DNA from: Parachitinimonas caeni | GTDB taxonomy: Bacteria > Pseudomonadota > Gammaproteobacteria > Burkholderiales > Chitinimonadaceae | Length of the DNA stretch: 64,000 bases | Direction: 5' to 3' | Assembly: GCF_030129945.1 (NCBI RefSeq) | Contig: NZ_JARRAF010000011.1 | Coordinates: forward strand, 62,001 to 126,000 | In this document: positions 8,283 through 16,351 of the stretch, piece by piece | Position numbering within the stretch: position 1 is the stretch's first letter | How the letters are laid out: each line of letters starts with the position of its first letter | Program-made: the position numbers and the translations under genes | The notes under the pieces: model-generated | The model's input: only the letters and a program-made list of their open reading frames with translations | Told to the model about the DNA's origin: nothing | The model's database searches: none

Positions 8283-8756
8283 ATGGAAAACCGCCCCACA
8301 ACAAACGACGATACCGAAATTCTCGAACTGTTGAACAACTTGATGCACGGTCTGAAATATCAGCTTCAGCAGGCCTTCAATCAGGAGCAGGATGGCCTCA
8401 CGTTGCTTGAGGCACGGGCCTTGCGCTATCTGGCGCGCAATCCCGAGAGTACTCAGGCCGAGCTGGTGCAGAATTTTGGCAGGGATAAAGCACAGATAGC
8501 CCGCCTGATCAGCCAATTGCTTGAACGCGGCTTGCTGCAACGGCAGCCGGATGCGCTGGACCGGCGCTGCCACCGCCTGCAACTGACCGAAGCCGGGCAC
8601 GCCTTGCAGCAGCAGGTTCATCGACACCGCGCTGCGCTGGCAGCACGAATGCTGGAAGGGTTTGAAGCGACCGAGCGAGAAGTGCTGGTGCAGATGTTTG
8701 CACGCCTGCAGGCCAATCTGGGCGAGACCGTTGTAGCGCAGAATCTGGATGGTTGA
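8283..8756 (+). CDS. MarR-family transcriptional regulator
   Basis: A 157-residue winged-helix regulator. The MarR core runs from about residue 40 to 120: LTLLEARALRYLARNPESTQAELVQ, recognition helix DKAQIARLISQLLERGLL, and wing QRQPDALDRRCHRLQLTEAG. The frame stays open upstream to 7830 but only through repeat DNA, so the ATG at 8283 is chosen; its ribosome site is weak. It probably represses itself and the drug exporter downstream, since two inverted repeats sit in the gap and one includes its stop codon. The ligand is unknown. Confidence 0.85.
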   Translation: MENRPTTNDDTEILELLNNLMHGLKYQLQQAFNQEQDGLTLLEARALRYLARNPESTQAELVQNFGRDKAQIARLISQLLERGLLQRQPDALDRRCHRLQLTEAGHALQQQVHRHRAALAARMLEGFEATEREVLVQMFARLQANLGETVVAQNLDG

Positions 8757-8799
8757 TTACATCAACCAATTCAATTAAATTAGTTGAACTGATCAACTA
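8751..8799. promoter_or_regulatory. Paired palindromes, probable MarR operators
   Basis: Two inverted repeats share the half-site GTTGA: GGTTGAT-TAC-ATCAACC at 8751-8767 and TAGTTGA-ACTGA-TCAACTA at 8781-8799. The first includes the TGA stop of the MarR gene and the second lies just before the exporter. Arm length and spacing fit MarR-family dimer sites. That the neighbouring regulator binds here is inference. Confidence 0.6.
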
Positions 8800-8853
8800 T
8801 TGAACGATGACCCGCGGCGTTGCGTCGTGTCTGCTCATCCTATTTCTGCTTTC

Positions 8854-10080
8854 ATGTCTGTTTCCATCCCGCAAGACGTTTCCCGCCAGAATCCCAACTG
8901 GTTGATTGCCATTCTGGGTGCCCTGGTAGCCTTTGCTCCGCTGTCGATTGATATGTATCTGCCCGCACTGCCTGAAATGGGGGGTGAATTCGGGGCAAGT
9001 GCCGGTCAGTACACGCTCGCGGCGTACTTTATTGGCATGGCGCTGGGTCAGTGCCTGTATGGCCCGTTGTCAGACCGCTTTGGTCGCAAGCTTCCACTTT
9101 ATGTCGGCCTGACCTTGTATGTGCTGGCGTCTGCGGGTTGTGCCCTGGCGCCAGACCTGCCCAGTTTGCTGGTTTGTCGATTCGTGCAGGCTTTGGGTGG
9201 CTGTGCCGGACTGGTGATCCCTTTGGCCATGGTGCGGGATCTATTCGACCCGCAAATGACCGCAAGGGTCTTGTCGCGGTTGATGCTGGTGATGGGGGTA
9301 GCGCCCATGCTGGCGCCGCTGGCTGGCTCACAGTTGCTGCAAGTGGCTGGCTGGCGGGCCATTTTCTGGGTGCTGGCGGCCAGTGGCCTGGCGGGTTTGC
9401 TGGCGATCCGGTTTGGTTTGCAGGAATCGTTGCCTCCCCAGCTTGTGAAGCCGGTATCGGTTGGCGGGGCCTTGCGCACTTTCGGACAGCTGCTGGCCGA
9501 TCGCCACTATCTGGGCCATGCCCTTGCCGGCGCCTTCGCCAGTGCCGGCATGTTTGCATACATCGCAGGTTCGCCGTCGGTGCTGATCACGCTGCATGGA
9601 TTGTCTCCACAGGCGTATAGCTGGGTGTTCGGCATCAATGCGCTGGGCCTGATCACCGCCTCGCAGTTCAATCACCGTCTGCTGGCAACGCGCTCCCCCG
9701 AGAAAGTGTTGACGCTGGCGTTGTGGGTCATGGCCGTTTGCGGCCTGGGTCTGTTCGCTGCGGGTATGGCGGCACTGACGCATTCGGCAGGCTTGCTCAG
9801 CCTGTTGCTGCCCTTGTTTGGATTTGTGATGCTGATTGGCTTTGTCGGGCCAAATACTTCAGCGGGAGCCATGGCCGGGCAGGCGGGTCAAGCGGGTAGT
9901 GCCTCGGCCTTGCTGGGGACTTTGCGCTTTGCGATTGCAACCGTGGCCGGGGCATCGGTCGGCCTGCTCGACGATGGCACGGCACGACCGATGGGTTTGA
10001 TGATGGCGCTGTGTGGCGGGGCTGCGTTAGCTTGCTATCTTGGCCTGGCCCGATCCAGCCGGGTTGGCCAAACTGCCTGA
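8854..10080 (+). CDS. Bcr/CflA-type MFS multidrug exporter
   Basis: A 408-residue protein with twelve predicted membrane helices. The first helix ends in FAPLSIDMYLPALPEM, the hallmark of the Bcr/CflA (DHA1) group, followed by GQCLYGPLSDRFGRKLPL, the MFS motif A loop. It should be a proton antiporter exporting drugs or metabolites from the cytoplasm. The ATG at 8854 is preferred to an upstream TTG at 8800, which falls against the operator. It lies 97 bases behind the MarR regulator, a typical regulator-efflux pair. The closest known relatives act on bicyclomycin, chloramphenicol or sulphonamides; the substrate here is not inferable. Confidence 0.85.
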   Translation: MSVSIPQDVSRQNPNWLIAILGALVAFAPLSIDMYLPALPEMGGEFGASAGQYTLAAYFIGMALGQCLYGPLSDRFGRKLPLYVGLTLYVLASAGCALAPDLPSLLVCRFVQALGGCAGLVIPLAMVRDLFDPQMTARVLSRLMLVMGVAPMLAPLAGSQLLQVAGWRAIFWVLAASGLAGLLAIRFGLQESLPPQLVKPVSVGGALRTFGQLLADRHYLGHALAGAFASAGMFAYIAGSPSVLITLHGLSPQAYSWVFGINALGLITASQFNHRLLATRSPEKVLTLALWVMAVCGLGLFAAGMAALTHSAGLLSLLLPLFGFVMLIGFVGPNTSAGAMAGQAGQAGSASALLGTLRFAIATVAGASVGLLDDGTARPMGLMMALCGGAALACYLGLARSSRVGQTA

Positions 10081-10096
10081 AACGCCGAACCTGGAC

Positions 10097-10957
10097 TTAC
10101 TGCGACTCGACGACCAGCCGGGTGTTGATCGGTTGGATTGGCCGGGCATTCATCGGGAACTCCTGACGGAAGCGTGCCAATTGCCGCTCGGAAATCTGCT
10201 GCGGATTCTTCATGACGATCCAGCGCACCCCCTCGCTGCAAGGTGGGGTGGTCAGTGAACCCATGAAAGTATAAAAGCCCAGCTTCAGTGGAAGCAGGCT
10301 GGCTGCACTGACGTGTGTTTCCTCGTACTGACGGGTTTCGCCATGCTCGGTTGGCATCCTGTCCCACAGGGCTTCGAGGGTTGGATTGTCGCGGCCTTTT
10401 TCAAACAACACACCAATCACCGCCAGTCGGCCATCTTCGCTACGGTGGACCAGATGCGCAACCAGCGGAAAGGCCCGACCGTTGATCTGCTCTTCACTCG
10501 GGGTGTGAAAGTGAAACTGCAGTAGCTGGTAGCGTTCGCCAAAGGCCGTGATATAGCTGCCTGGGTCATAATTTGCCTGGATGGTATGGCCATTGTTGAC
10601 GAGGTTGATCTTGGAGATGCCGTAGCTGAATTCGATCTTGTCTATCTTCTGCCCGACGACGCTGGTGATGTTGATCGGTGACTGTTCCTTGCCGTCCCGA
10701 CACAAACTGTAGGCCGGGTTCATATTCGCCCAGCCAGCTGGCCCGTTTGGTCCACCATACCCCCAGTGCCCGCCGCCACTCGGGCCGCTCTCATGCTCAT
10801 TCTTTTCGGCAGGCTCCTTGGCCTTGGCAGGTGCCGGCCGGGCGGCAGGTTTGGGGGCAGCGTGAGGCTTGGCGGCGGGTGCTGCCGGCTTGGGTTCATT
10901 GGCCAGAGCAGGGGCAGTCAGGCTGGCAGCGGCCAGCGCGCATAGCATAATACGCAT
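10097..10957 (-). CDS. Alpha-class carbonic anhydrase, periplasmic
   Basis: A 286-residue secreted enzyme that interconverts CO2 and bicarbonate. A signal peptide (about residues 1-19, ending LTAPALA) precedes an Ala/Pro/Lys-rich linker of about 35 residues. The catalytic domain shows EQSPINI, the zinc ligands FHFH (two His) and AHLVH (third His), and SLTTPPCSEGVRWIV near the active-site mouth. The domain is of usual length; the long low-complexity linker is unusual. It ends 17 bases from the convergent exporter gene and stands alone. Confidence 0.93.
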   Translation of the reverse strand: MRIMLCALAAASLTAPALANEPKPAAPAAKPHAAPKPAARPAPAKAKEPAEKNEHESGPSGGGHWGYGGPNGPAGWANMNPAYSLCRDGKEQSPINITSVVGQKIDKIEFSYGISKINLVNNGHTIQANYDPGSYITAFGERYQLLQFHFHTPSEEQINGRAFPLVAHLVHRSEDGRLAVIGVLFEKGRDNPTLEALWDRMPTEHGETRQYEETHVSAASLLPLKLGFYTFMGSLTTPPCSEGVRWIVMKNPQQISERQLARFRQEFPMNARPIQPINTRLVVESQ

Positions 10958-11018
10958 CGTGAATCCTCTCAGTTGTTTGATTGGTGCGGTGACCTTGGTA
11001 TAGCAGGAGATAACCCTC

Positions 11019-11152
11019 CGGGCCGGGTCGATTTTTCGGGGCGTGGCGTGGTTAGGGTTTGCATATTTAGTTTGCTAAACGGTGCGCACCCTGCTTTGCC
11101 CCGCTTCAAAACTTGGCCCGGCGCGACCGGAAAACAGACCGTCAACAGGGCC
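11019..11152. repeat. Interspersed repeat, partial copy B
   Basis: This matches, in inverted order, the left third of the full copy at 7.7 kb: GGGTCGATTTTTCGGGGC at the start, TTTAGTTTGCTAAA in the middle, then CTTGGCCCGGCGCGACCGG and the terminal ACCGTCAACAGGGCC. Opposite arms can pair across the unit. Only one terminal repeat is recognisable, so it looks like a decayed or deleted copy. It fills the gap between the carbonic anhydrase promoter and the PilZ-like gene. Confidence 0.6.
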
Positions 11153-11212
11153 AAGGCAGAGTGAAGGGCGCTGTACGAGGGCGCTGATGGCGAGGAGGCC
11201 GTGGAGGTGCAG

Positions 11213-11737
11213 ATGGATACAGGAATCAGCGTTGAGTTGTTTGCCCCCTGCGGCTGGCAGGTTGGGCAGCATGCCGTTGCCGATGACGCCAAATTGCTGC
11301 TGCGCGTGCTGGCCATGCTGGAGTCGGCGCAGCCGGGCGTTGAAGAGGTGATGCGACCGGATGATCAGCACTGGCAGGCGCTGGAGGCGAGGGTGGATCT
11401 TTGCCTGCATTTACTCAGCGAGTTGTTGAGTGCCCAATCACCGCCACCGCCTGCAGTGCCGATCAGCCTGTCCTGCGAAGGGGCGCGGTTCATCAGTCCG
11501 CATCCGCTAACGCCGGGGGAGCGGGGCGTATGGTCTGTCTGGCTGGCAGATCGGCTGGCCAAGGCGTTACGGCTGGACACCGTCGTAGAAACGTGTCAGC
11601 CACACCCGCAGGGGTACCAGTTGCAGGTGCGATTCGCGATCGACGACGAAGCACTGCAGGACTGGGTAGATAAAACCGTATTTCGTCGGCATCGACGAGA
11701 AATCCAGCGAATCAGAAAGGCCGAACATGGCATTTGA
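11213..11737 (+). CDS. PilZ-like domain protein (degenerate c-di-GMP motifs)
   Basis: A 174-residue cytoplasmic protein. Residues about 85-174 look like a PilZ barrel: ISLSCEGARFIS resembles the DxSxxG strand, LTPGERGVWSVWL follows, and it ends WVDKTVFRRHRREIQR like many bacterial PilZ proteins. The first Asp of DxSxxG is Ser and I see no RxxxR motif upstream, so binding of cyclic di-GMP is doubtful. ATG 11213 has GGAGG five bases before it; a GTG at 11201 is less well placed. It overlaps ung by 11 bases. The PilZ call is by pattern, not proven. Confidence 0.6.
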   Translation: MDTGISVELFAPCGWQVGQHAVADDAKLLLRVLAMLESAQPGVEEVMRPDDQHWQALEARVDLCLHLLSELLSAQSPPPPAVPISLSCEGARFISPHPLTPGERGVWSVWLADRLAKALRLDTVVETCQPHPQGYQLQVRFAIDDEALQDWVDKTVFRRHRREIQRIRKAEHGI

Positions 11738-12407
11738 ATTTCCCGCACTGCCCTCATCCTGGCAGGCGTGGTTACAGACCGAAACCACTCAACCCTACTT
11801 CAACCAACTACAGCACTTCCTGGCTGCCGAGCTGGCAGCCGGCAAGCAGATATTCCCGGCCGTCGAACATTGGTTTGCTGCGCTGTCGCGGGTTGACCCG
11901 CAAGCAGTTAGGGTGGTGATCCTGGGGCAAGACCCTTACCACGGACCCGGCCAGGCCCACGGTTTGAGCTTCTCGGTACCGCCTGGCGTCAGGCCACCTC
12001 CTTCACTGATGAATATTTTCAAGGAAATCGAGCGTGATCTGGCCATCGCGATGCCCTCTCATGGCTGCCTCGATGCCTGGGCCGGGCAGGGGGTGTTGCT
12101 GCTCAATAGTGTCCTGACGGTGGAGGCGGACTCCGCAGGCTCACACCGCAAGCGCGGTTGGGAGCGCTTTACCGATGCCTTGATCAGCAAGCTAGCGCAG
12201 GAACGCCAAGGGATAGTCTTCATGCTCTGGGGTGCCTATGCCGAAGCCAAAGCAGGCTTGATCGACGCTGATCGCCACCTGATTCTACGCTCGGCTCACC
12301 CCTCGCCCTTATCGGCCTATCGGGGCTTTCTGGGTAATCAGCATTTCTCCAAGGCCAATCAGTACCTCTCCAGCCGCCACAGCCAGACTATCAACTGGCA
12401 ACTTTGA
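11727..12407 (+). CDS. ung: Uracil-DNA glycosylase
   Basis: A 226-residue family 1 enzyme that removes uracil from DNA to start base excision repair. The water-activating loop GQDPYHGPGQAHGLSFSV, the uracil-binding VLLLNSVLTVE, and the DNA-intercalation loop HPSPLSAYRGF are all intact. Length agrees with the bacterial family. Its ATG lies inside the end of the PilZ-like gene, so the two are probably coupled. No terminator is evident in the 300 bases that follow. Confidence 0.97.
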   Translation: MAFEFPALPSSWQAWLQTETTQPYFNQLQHFLAAELAAGKQIFPAVEHWFAALSRVDPQAVRVVILGQDPYHGPGQAHGLSFSVPPGVRPPPSLMNIFKEIERDLAIAMPSHGCLDAWAGQGVLLLNSVLTVEADSAGSHRKRGWERFTDALISKLAQERQGIVFMLWGAYAEAKAGLIDADRHLILRSAHPSPLSAYRGFLGNQHFSKANQYLSSRHSQTINWQL

Positions 12408-12708
12408 GCCACCGATTCGCGATGCCGGTCGGGAAGCTGGGCCGTCATGCGAAAAGTGCTGCGCCACTGAAGACGAGTCTTTACTTGCTGCAGGCACAGT
12501 CTAAGCTCGTACATGAGTGCTCACTTATTGCACGGGTTTGGAACCTATTCGAGATCTTGCCGCACGTTCCGATCAGGATTGGCTGCTGAAGGGAGGCCCC
12601 GGCGCAGTCAACCCTTCCTGATGCCTGGCGCGGCTTCCCGTCTGGCCAGCGCCGAGAGGGATGGATCTTGATGGGCCCCTCGATATTCACCCTCCCGGCG
12701 ACACCGGC
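12408..12708. other. Gap of about 300 bases without a recognised gene
   Basis: I see no coding signal, strong hairpin or clear promoter here. The first part reads as ordinary GC-rich DNA. The last 48 bases are open in frame with the histidine kinase from an ATG at 12661, but they carry no conserved residues. Confidence 0.5.
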
Positions 12709-14226
12709 ATGTTTCGTCTTTGGCAATCAAGCATAGGCTTTCGTCTTAATCTGCTGTTTGTCCTGATCGTCACGCTACTGCTGACGGTTTCGGGCATGGT
12801 TTCGTATTTCAATACTCGTCATGTACTGGAAGAGCAGTATCAGGAAATCCAGCAGCGGCTGCGTGAGCGCCTGAAAATCAGCTTGCCGCCACCGATTTGG
12901 GATCTGGATACCCGCAAGATCGAGCAGAACATCGAGGCCGAGATCAAAAGCCCGGTGCGGGGTATCGAGGTGTACGGCGAAGAGAATACCCTGATGGCCA
13001 AACGGGGGGCTGGCAGTAAAGATGCTTCGCTCGACAAGCTGGAATTTCATCTCAGCTATCAGCGAGGCAATGAAAATGCAGAAATTGGACGGGCGGTGGC
13101 CTATCTGAGCCGTGACGAGATGAACAGCGCCTTGCGGGTTCAAGTGCTTTATAAATTCGTCGAAATTGTTTTGCTGGACCTGGTGCTGCTGGCTGCTCTG
13201 TCCATCAGCCTCTCCCGCAACGTGCTAAGCCCGCTGCGGCAGCTCAAGGAAGCGCTGAACACGGCAGCCGAAGCCACCGACAGCTCGGGTGAGATCCAGC
13301 TGCCTGAGGTGCGAAAGGATGAGCTGGGTGAGGTGGCGCGCGGCTTCAACCGCATTTCTCAGCGCCTGGCCGATGATCTTGAAAGACGCTCGGTTGCTGA
13401 AGACCAGATTCGCAAAGCCTACGATGAGCTGAAGTCTACCCAGGACAATCTGGTCCAAGCCGAGAAACTGGCTGCGCTAGGTAGCCTGGTGGCAGGCGTT
13501 GCACACGAAATCAATACGCCGGTGGGCGTGACGGTGACCAGTGCCACCTTGCTTGCGCAGGAAACTCGCAAGTTCAAGCAGGCGGTGGATGGCGGGGCGG
13601 TGAAGAAGTCCGATGTCTTGTCTTATGCCGAGACGGCCAGCGAATCTTCCGAGCTGATTCTGGCCAATGCCGAGCGTGCCGCGCATCTGATCCAGAGCTT
13701 CAAGCTGGTGGCGGTAGACCAGACCAGCGAGGCACGTCGTTATTTCGACGTTGGTGGTTATATCGACGAGATCATCACCAGTTTGCGCCCCAAATTCAAA
13801 CGTACCTCGGTGGCGATCAAGAATGAATGCAGGGCAGACATCCGCGTGGATAGTTACCCAGGGGCATTCGCCCAGGTAGTTACCAACTTTGCCATGAATG
13901 CCTTGATGCATGCGTTTGAAGAAGGGCAAGCCGGCTTGCTGACCATTCGCGCCAAGAAGGAGGATGAGCGCGTGGTTATCGAGTTTGAGGATAACGGACG
14001 TGGCATATCTCCCGAACACTTACCCCGGATCTTTGAGCCATTTTTTACGACAAGGCGTGGCACCGGCGGCAGTGGCTTGGGTCTGAATATCGTATATAAC
14101 ATCATCACCAAGAAGCTCGGTGGGCAGATTCAGGTGAAGAGCGTGGTGGGCAAAGGAACACTGTTTATTCTGACGCTGCCATTGGCAGCCCCAACGCCTG
14201 GAGAACCTAATCATGGCGGCGAATGA
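12709..14226 (+). CDS. Membrane sensor histidine kinase with HAMP domain
   Basis: A 505-residue kinase. A first membrane helix (about residues 13-33) and a second (about 145-170) enclose a periplasmic sensor of roughly 110 residues with no recognised fold. A HAMP linker (LSPLRQLKEALNTAAE, ELGEVARGFNRI) leads to a coiled coil, then the phospho-acceptor His266 in GVAHEINTPVG, and an ATPase domain with N, G1 and G2 boxes (NFAMNALMHAF, DNGRGIS, GTGGSGLGLNIVYN). ATG 12709 lies next to the first helix; an ATG at 12661 would add 16 unconserved residues. It overlaps the response regulator by 14 bases and surely phosphorylates it. Confidence 0.88.
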   Translation: MFRLWQSSIGFRLNLLFVLIVTLLLTVSGMVSYFNTRHVLEEQYQEIQQRLRERLKISLPPPIWDLDTRKIEQNIEAEIKSPVRGIEVYGEENTLMAKRGAGSKDASLDKLEFHLSYQRGNENAEIGRAVAYLSRDEMNSALRVQVLYKFVEIVLLDLVLLAALSISLSRNVLSPLRQLKEALNTAAEATDSSGEIQLPEVRKDELGEVARGFNRISQRLADDLERRSVAEDQIRKAYDELKSTQDNLVQAEKLAALGSLVAGVAHEINTPVGVTVTSATLLAQETRKFKQAVDGGAVKKSDVLSYAETASESSELILANAERAAHLIQSFKLVAVDQTSEARRYFDVGGYIDEIITSLRPKFKRTSVAIKNECRADIRVDSYPGAFAQVVTNFAMNALMHAFEEGQAGLLTIRAKKEDERVVIEFEDNGRGISPEHLPRIFEPFFTTRRGTGGSGLGLNIVYNIITKKLGGQIQVKSVVGKGTLFILTLPLAAPTPGEPNHGGE

Positions 14227-15802
14227 TGCTTCAAGCGACGATGAAGACTGGCTGGTGGACGATGTCTCCCATCCGGTTGCACAAGGGCCCGCACTGGCCC
14301 CCTGGAAGGTGCTGGTCGTAGATGACGAGCCGGATATCCATTCGGTTACCAAGCTGGCAATTCGTAGTGTGGAGTATGCGGGACGCGGCTTGTCCATTCT
14401 TGGCGAGATGAGTGCGGAAGGCGGATTCCGGGCATTGCAGGAACATCCTGACGTTGCGCTGGTGTTGCTGGATGTTGTGATGGAAACCGAAGACGCCGGG
14501 CTAAAGCTGGTCAAGCGGATTCGTGAGGAGTTGGGCAACAAGCTGACCCGGATCGTGCTGCGTACCGGTCAGCCAGGGCAGGCGCCTGAGCAGGAAGTGA
14601 TTCTTGGTTATGACATCAATGATTACAAAGCCAAGACTGAACTGACCGCGCAAAAGCTCTATACCACGGTGATTTCTTCTCTGCGTTCCTACGAGACCTT
14701 GCTGGCCCTCGAACGCAGCCGACAGGGTTTGAGCAAGATCCTGGAAGGCTCATCCAATCTGTATCAGCTGCACTCGCTGCGAGAATTTGCGTCGGGGGTG
14801 CTCAAGCAGATTGGTGCCATATTGAATGTGGGTACCGAAGGCATACTCTGCGTTGCAGAACCCCGCCAGCCTGACTCGCCAGACTTGCAGGTGATCGGCG
14901 GTACCGGCATGTTTTCGGACCTCGCCGACTCCGGGCGGATCGGCAACAATCATCCGGTATATCCAATGCTGGCGCGTGCCGCCAACGAGCGGCGCAGCAT
15001 TTTTGATCATCCGAATGAGGTGCTGTACTTTCCGACGCAGTCAGGGCGAGAGTTCGTAGTGTACTTCACCCCCCCTTGGCCACTGACCGAAGTCGAGCGC
15101 GACTTGCTGGAGGTCTACTGCAATCGCATTTCTGCCGCGTTCGACAATCTGTACTTCTATTCACAAATGCAAAGAGCGCAGGAGGCGACAGTGGTCGCCC
15201 TTGCTGATTTGGCCGAATACCGGGATAACGATACCGGTGAGCATGTGCAGCGTGTGCAGCGATGGTCTACAGCAATTGCCCAGAGGCTGAAAAGCAAAGG
15301 GCTTTACGTTGAGCAGATTACCCCGCGTTTTCTGGAGCTGATTGGCATGGCCAGCATCCTGCATGATGTCGGCAAGGTCGGCACACCCGACCATGTGCTG
15401 TTCAAACCGGGCCGGCACGACCCGGATGAGCGCGTCATCATGGAACAGCATGCAAAGGTTGGCGCCTCTATTCTGAAGAAATCTGCTGGACTGGTGGAGG
15501 GAACCAGCTACCTCTCCATGGGGGCCGAAATAGCAGGGGGGCACCATGAACATTATGACGGTCAGGGGTATCCTAATCGTCGCAAGGGTGACGCTATCCC
15601 CCTGTCTGCCCGCATTGTGGCGGTGGTTGATGTGTTTGATGCCTTGATTCATAAACGGCCCTATAAAGAACCTTGGCCGCTGGAAGAAGCCATCAAGTAC
15701 ATTCAGGATCGCTCTGGCACCCAGTTTGATCCAAACGTGATTGACGTGTTTCTTGAACTGGTCAGAGAGCAACCACCAAATAGTTGCTCATCTGAAGGAT
15801 AG
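14213..15802 (+). CDS. Response regulator with DUF3369 and HD-GYP phosphodiesterase domains
   Basis: A 529-residue protein. The receiver domain (about residues 30-155) has KVLVVDDEP and phospho-acceptor Asp87 in VLLDVVMETED. A middle region of about 170 residues (ERSRQGLSKILEGSSNLY onward) fits DUF3369. The C-terminal HD-GYP domain has HD at 384-385 in ILHDVGKVGTPD, and GHHEHYDGQGYP near 444-454 including the GYP loop. It should hydrolyse cyclic di-GMP in response to the partner kinase. All catalytic motifs are intact, so activity is likely. Confidence 0.9.
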   Translation: MAANDASSDDEDWLVDDVSHPVAQGPALAPWKVLVVDDEPDIHSVTKLAIRSVEYAGRGLSILGEMSAEGGFRALQEHPDVALVLLDVVMETEDAGLKLVKRIREELGNKLTRIVLRTGQPGQAPEQEVILGYDINDYKAKTELTAQKLYTTVISSLRSYETLLALERSRQGLSKILEGSSNLYQLHSLREFASGVLKQIGAILNVGTEGILCVAEPRQPDSPDLQVIGGTGMFSDLADSGRIGNNHPVYPMLARAANERRSIFDHPNEVLYFPTQSGREFVVYFTPPWPLTEVERDLLEVYCNRISAAFDNLYFYSQMQRAQEATVVALADLAEYRDNDTGEHVQRVQRWSTAIAQRLKSKGLYVEQITPRFLELIGMASILHDVGKVGTPDHVLFKPGRHDPDERVIMEQHAKVGASILKKSAGLVEGTSYLSMGAEIAGGHHEHYDGQGYPNRRKGDAIPLSARIVAVVDVFDALIHKRPYKEPWPLEEAIKYIQDRSGTQFDPNVIDVFLELVREQPPNSCSSEG

Positions 15803-15827
15803 GTTTTTACGATTTACTAGAAAACGC

Positions 15828-15856
15828 TTGACGAACCCCCCGAGCCTTTTTATACT
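15828..15856 (+). promoter_or_regulatory. Promoter of tRNA-Asn (sigma70 type)
   Basis: TTGACG at 15828-15833 and TATACT at 15851-15856 are separated by exactly 17 bases. The tRNA begins 10 bases further on. This is one of the best sigma70 matches in the window. Confidence 0.85.
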
Positions 15857-15866
15857 GCACGTCCTT

Positions 15867-15942
15867 TCCCTGATAGCTCAGTCGGTAGAGCGACGGACTG
15901 TTAATCCGCAGGTCCCTGGTTCGAGTCCAGGTCGGGGAGCCA
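15867..15942 (+). tRNA. tRNA-Asn (anticodon GTT)
   Basis: The 76-base sequence folds as a standard cloverleaf. The 7-bp acceptor stem pairs TCCCTGA with TCGGGGA (one wobble), the D arm is AGCTCAGTCGGTAGAGC, the anticodon arm is CGGACTGTTAATCCG with GTT, and the T arm has GGTTCGAGTCC. The 3' CCA is encoded. No integrated element adjoins the 3' end. Confidence 0.97.
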
Positions 15943-15949
15943 AATTTAG

Positions 15950-15975
15950 AAAAGCCCGGTTTAACCGGGCTTTTT
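15950..15975 (+). terminator. Terminator of tRNA-Asn
   Basis: AAAAGCCCGG pairs with CCGGGCTTTTT around TTTAA, eight bases after the tRNA CCA end. The stem is followed by T residues. Confidence 0.88.
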
Positions 15976-16074
15976 GCATTTTAAGATCCGCCCGCCACGT
16001 ACTGCGTCTGATTTGCTTGTGCCCACCTCCAGAGTCAGCGCCTGCTTCAGGAATACCCCTTTCACATATGCCAG

Positions 16075-16102
16075 AAAAATGCCCACCGAAGAGGTGGGCA
16101 TT
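16075..16102 (-). terminator. Terminator of the isc operon
   Basis: Read on the minus strand, TGCCCACC, a TCTTC loop and GGTGGGCA are followed by TTTTT. It lies about 45 bases after the iscX stop and closes the isc transcript. Confidence 0.85.
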
Positions 16103-16147
16103 GCGTAAATTTCTACGGCTATCGCATCACAGCTTGCTTGGCCAGGG

Positions 16148-16351
16148 TTAATTATCCAGGTCGGCTTCATCCATCCAGGCTAGCTGGATGGCTTCCAGAA
16201 TTTTCTCGCCGCAATGCTTAGGGTCGTCACTAAATCCTTCCAGCTTTAACACCCAGTTCATCAGCTCGGTGAATCGAATGGTTCGGGGGTCGATATCTGG
16301 GTATGTGTCGGCCAGGGCGATGGCGATGTCGCGCGAATCAGTCCACTTCAT
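16148..16351 (-). CDS. iscX: Fe-S cluster assembly protein IscX
   Basis: A 67-residue acidic protein, the usual last gene of isc operons. It begins [15 protein letters not shown], with [12 protein letters not shown] and the C-terminal [17 protein letters not shown]. IscX binds the desulfurase IscS and modulates cluster assembly, acting as an iron-dependent regulator. The start overlaps the stop of the YbaK-like gene as ATGA, so the two are translationally coupled. Confidence 0.95.
   Translation of the reverse strand: MKWTDSRDIAIALADTYPDIDPRTIRFTELMNWVLKLEGFSDDPKHCGEKILEAIQLAWMDEADLDN

Noticed and set aside
15867-16147. Possible integration site at the 3' end of tRNA-Asn
   Set aside because: No integrase, phage gene or duplicated tRNA end follows; the next genes are the isc operon.
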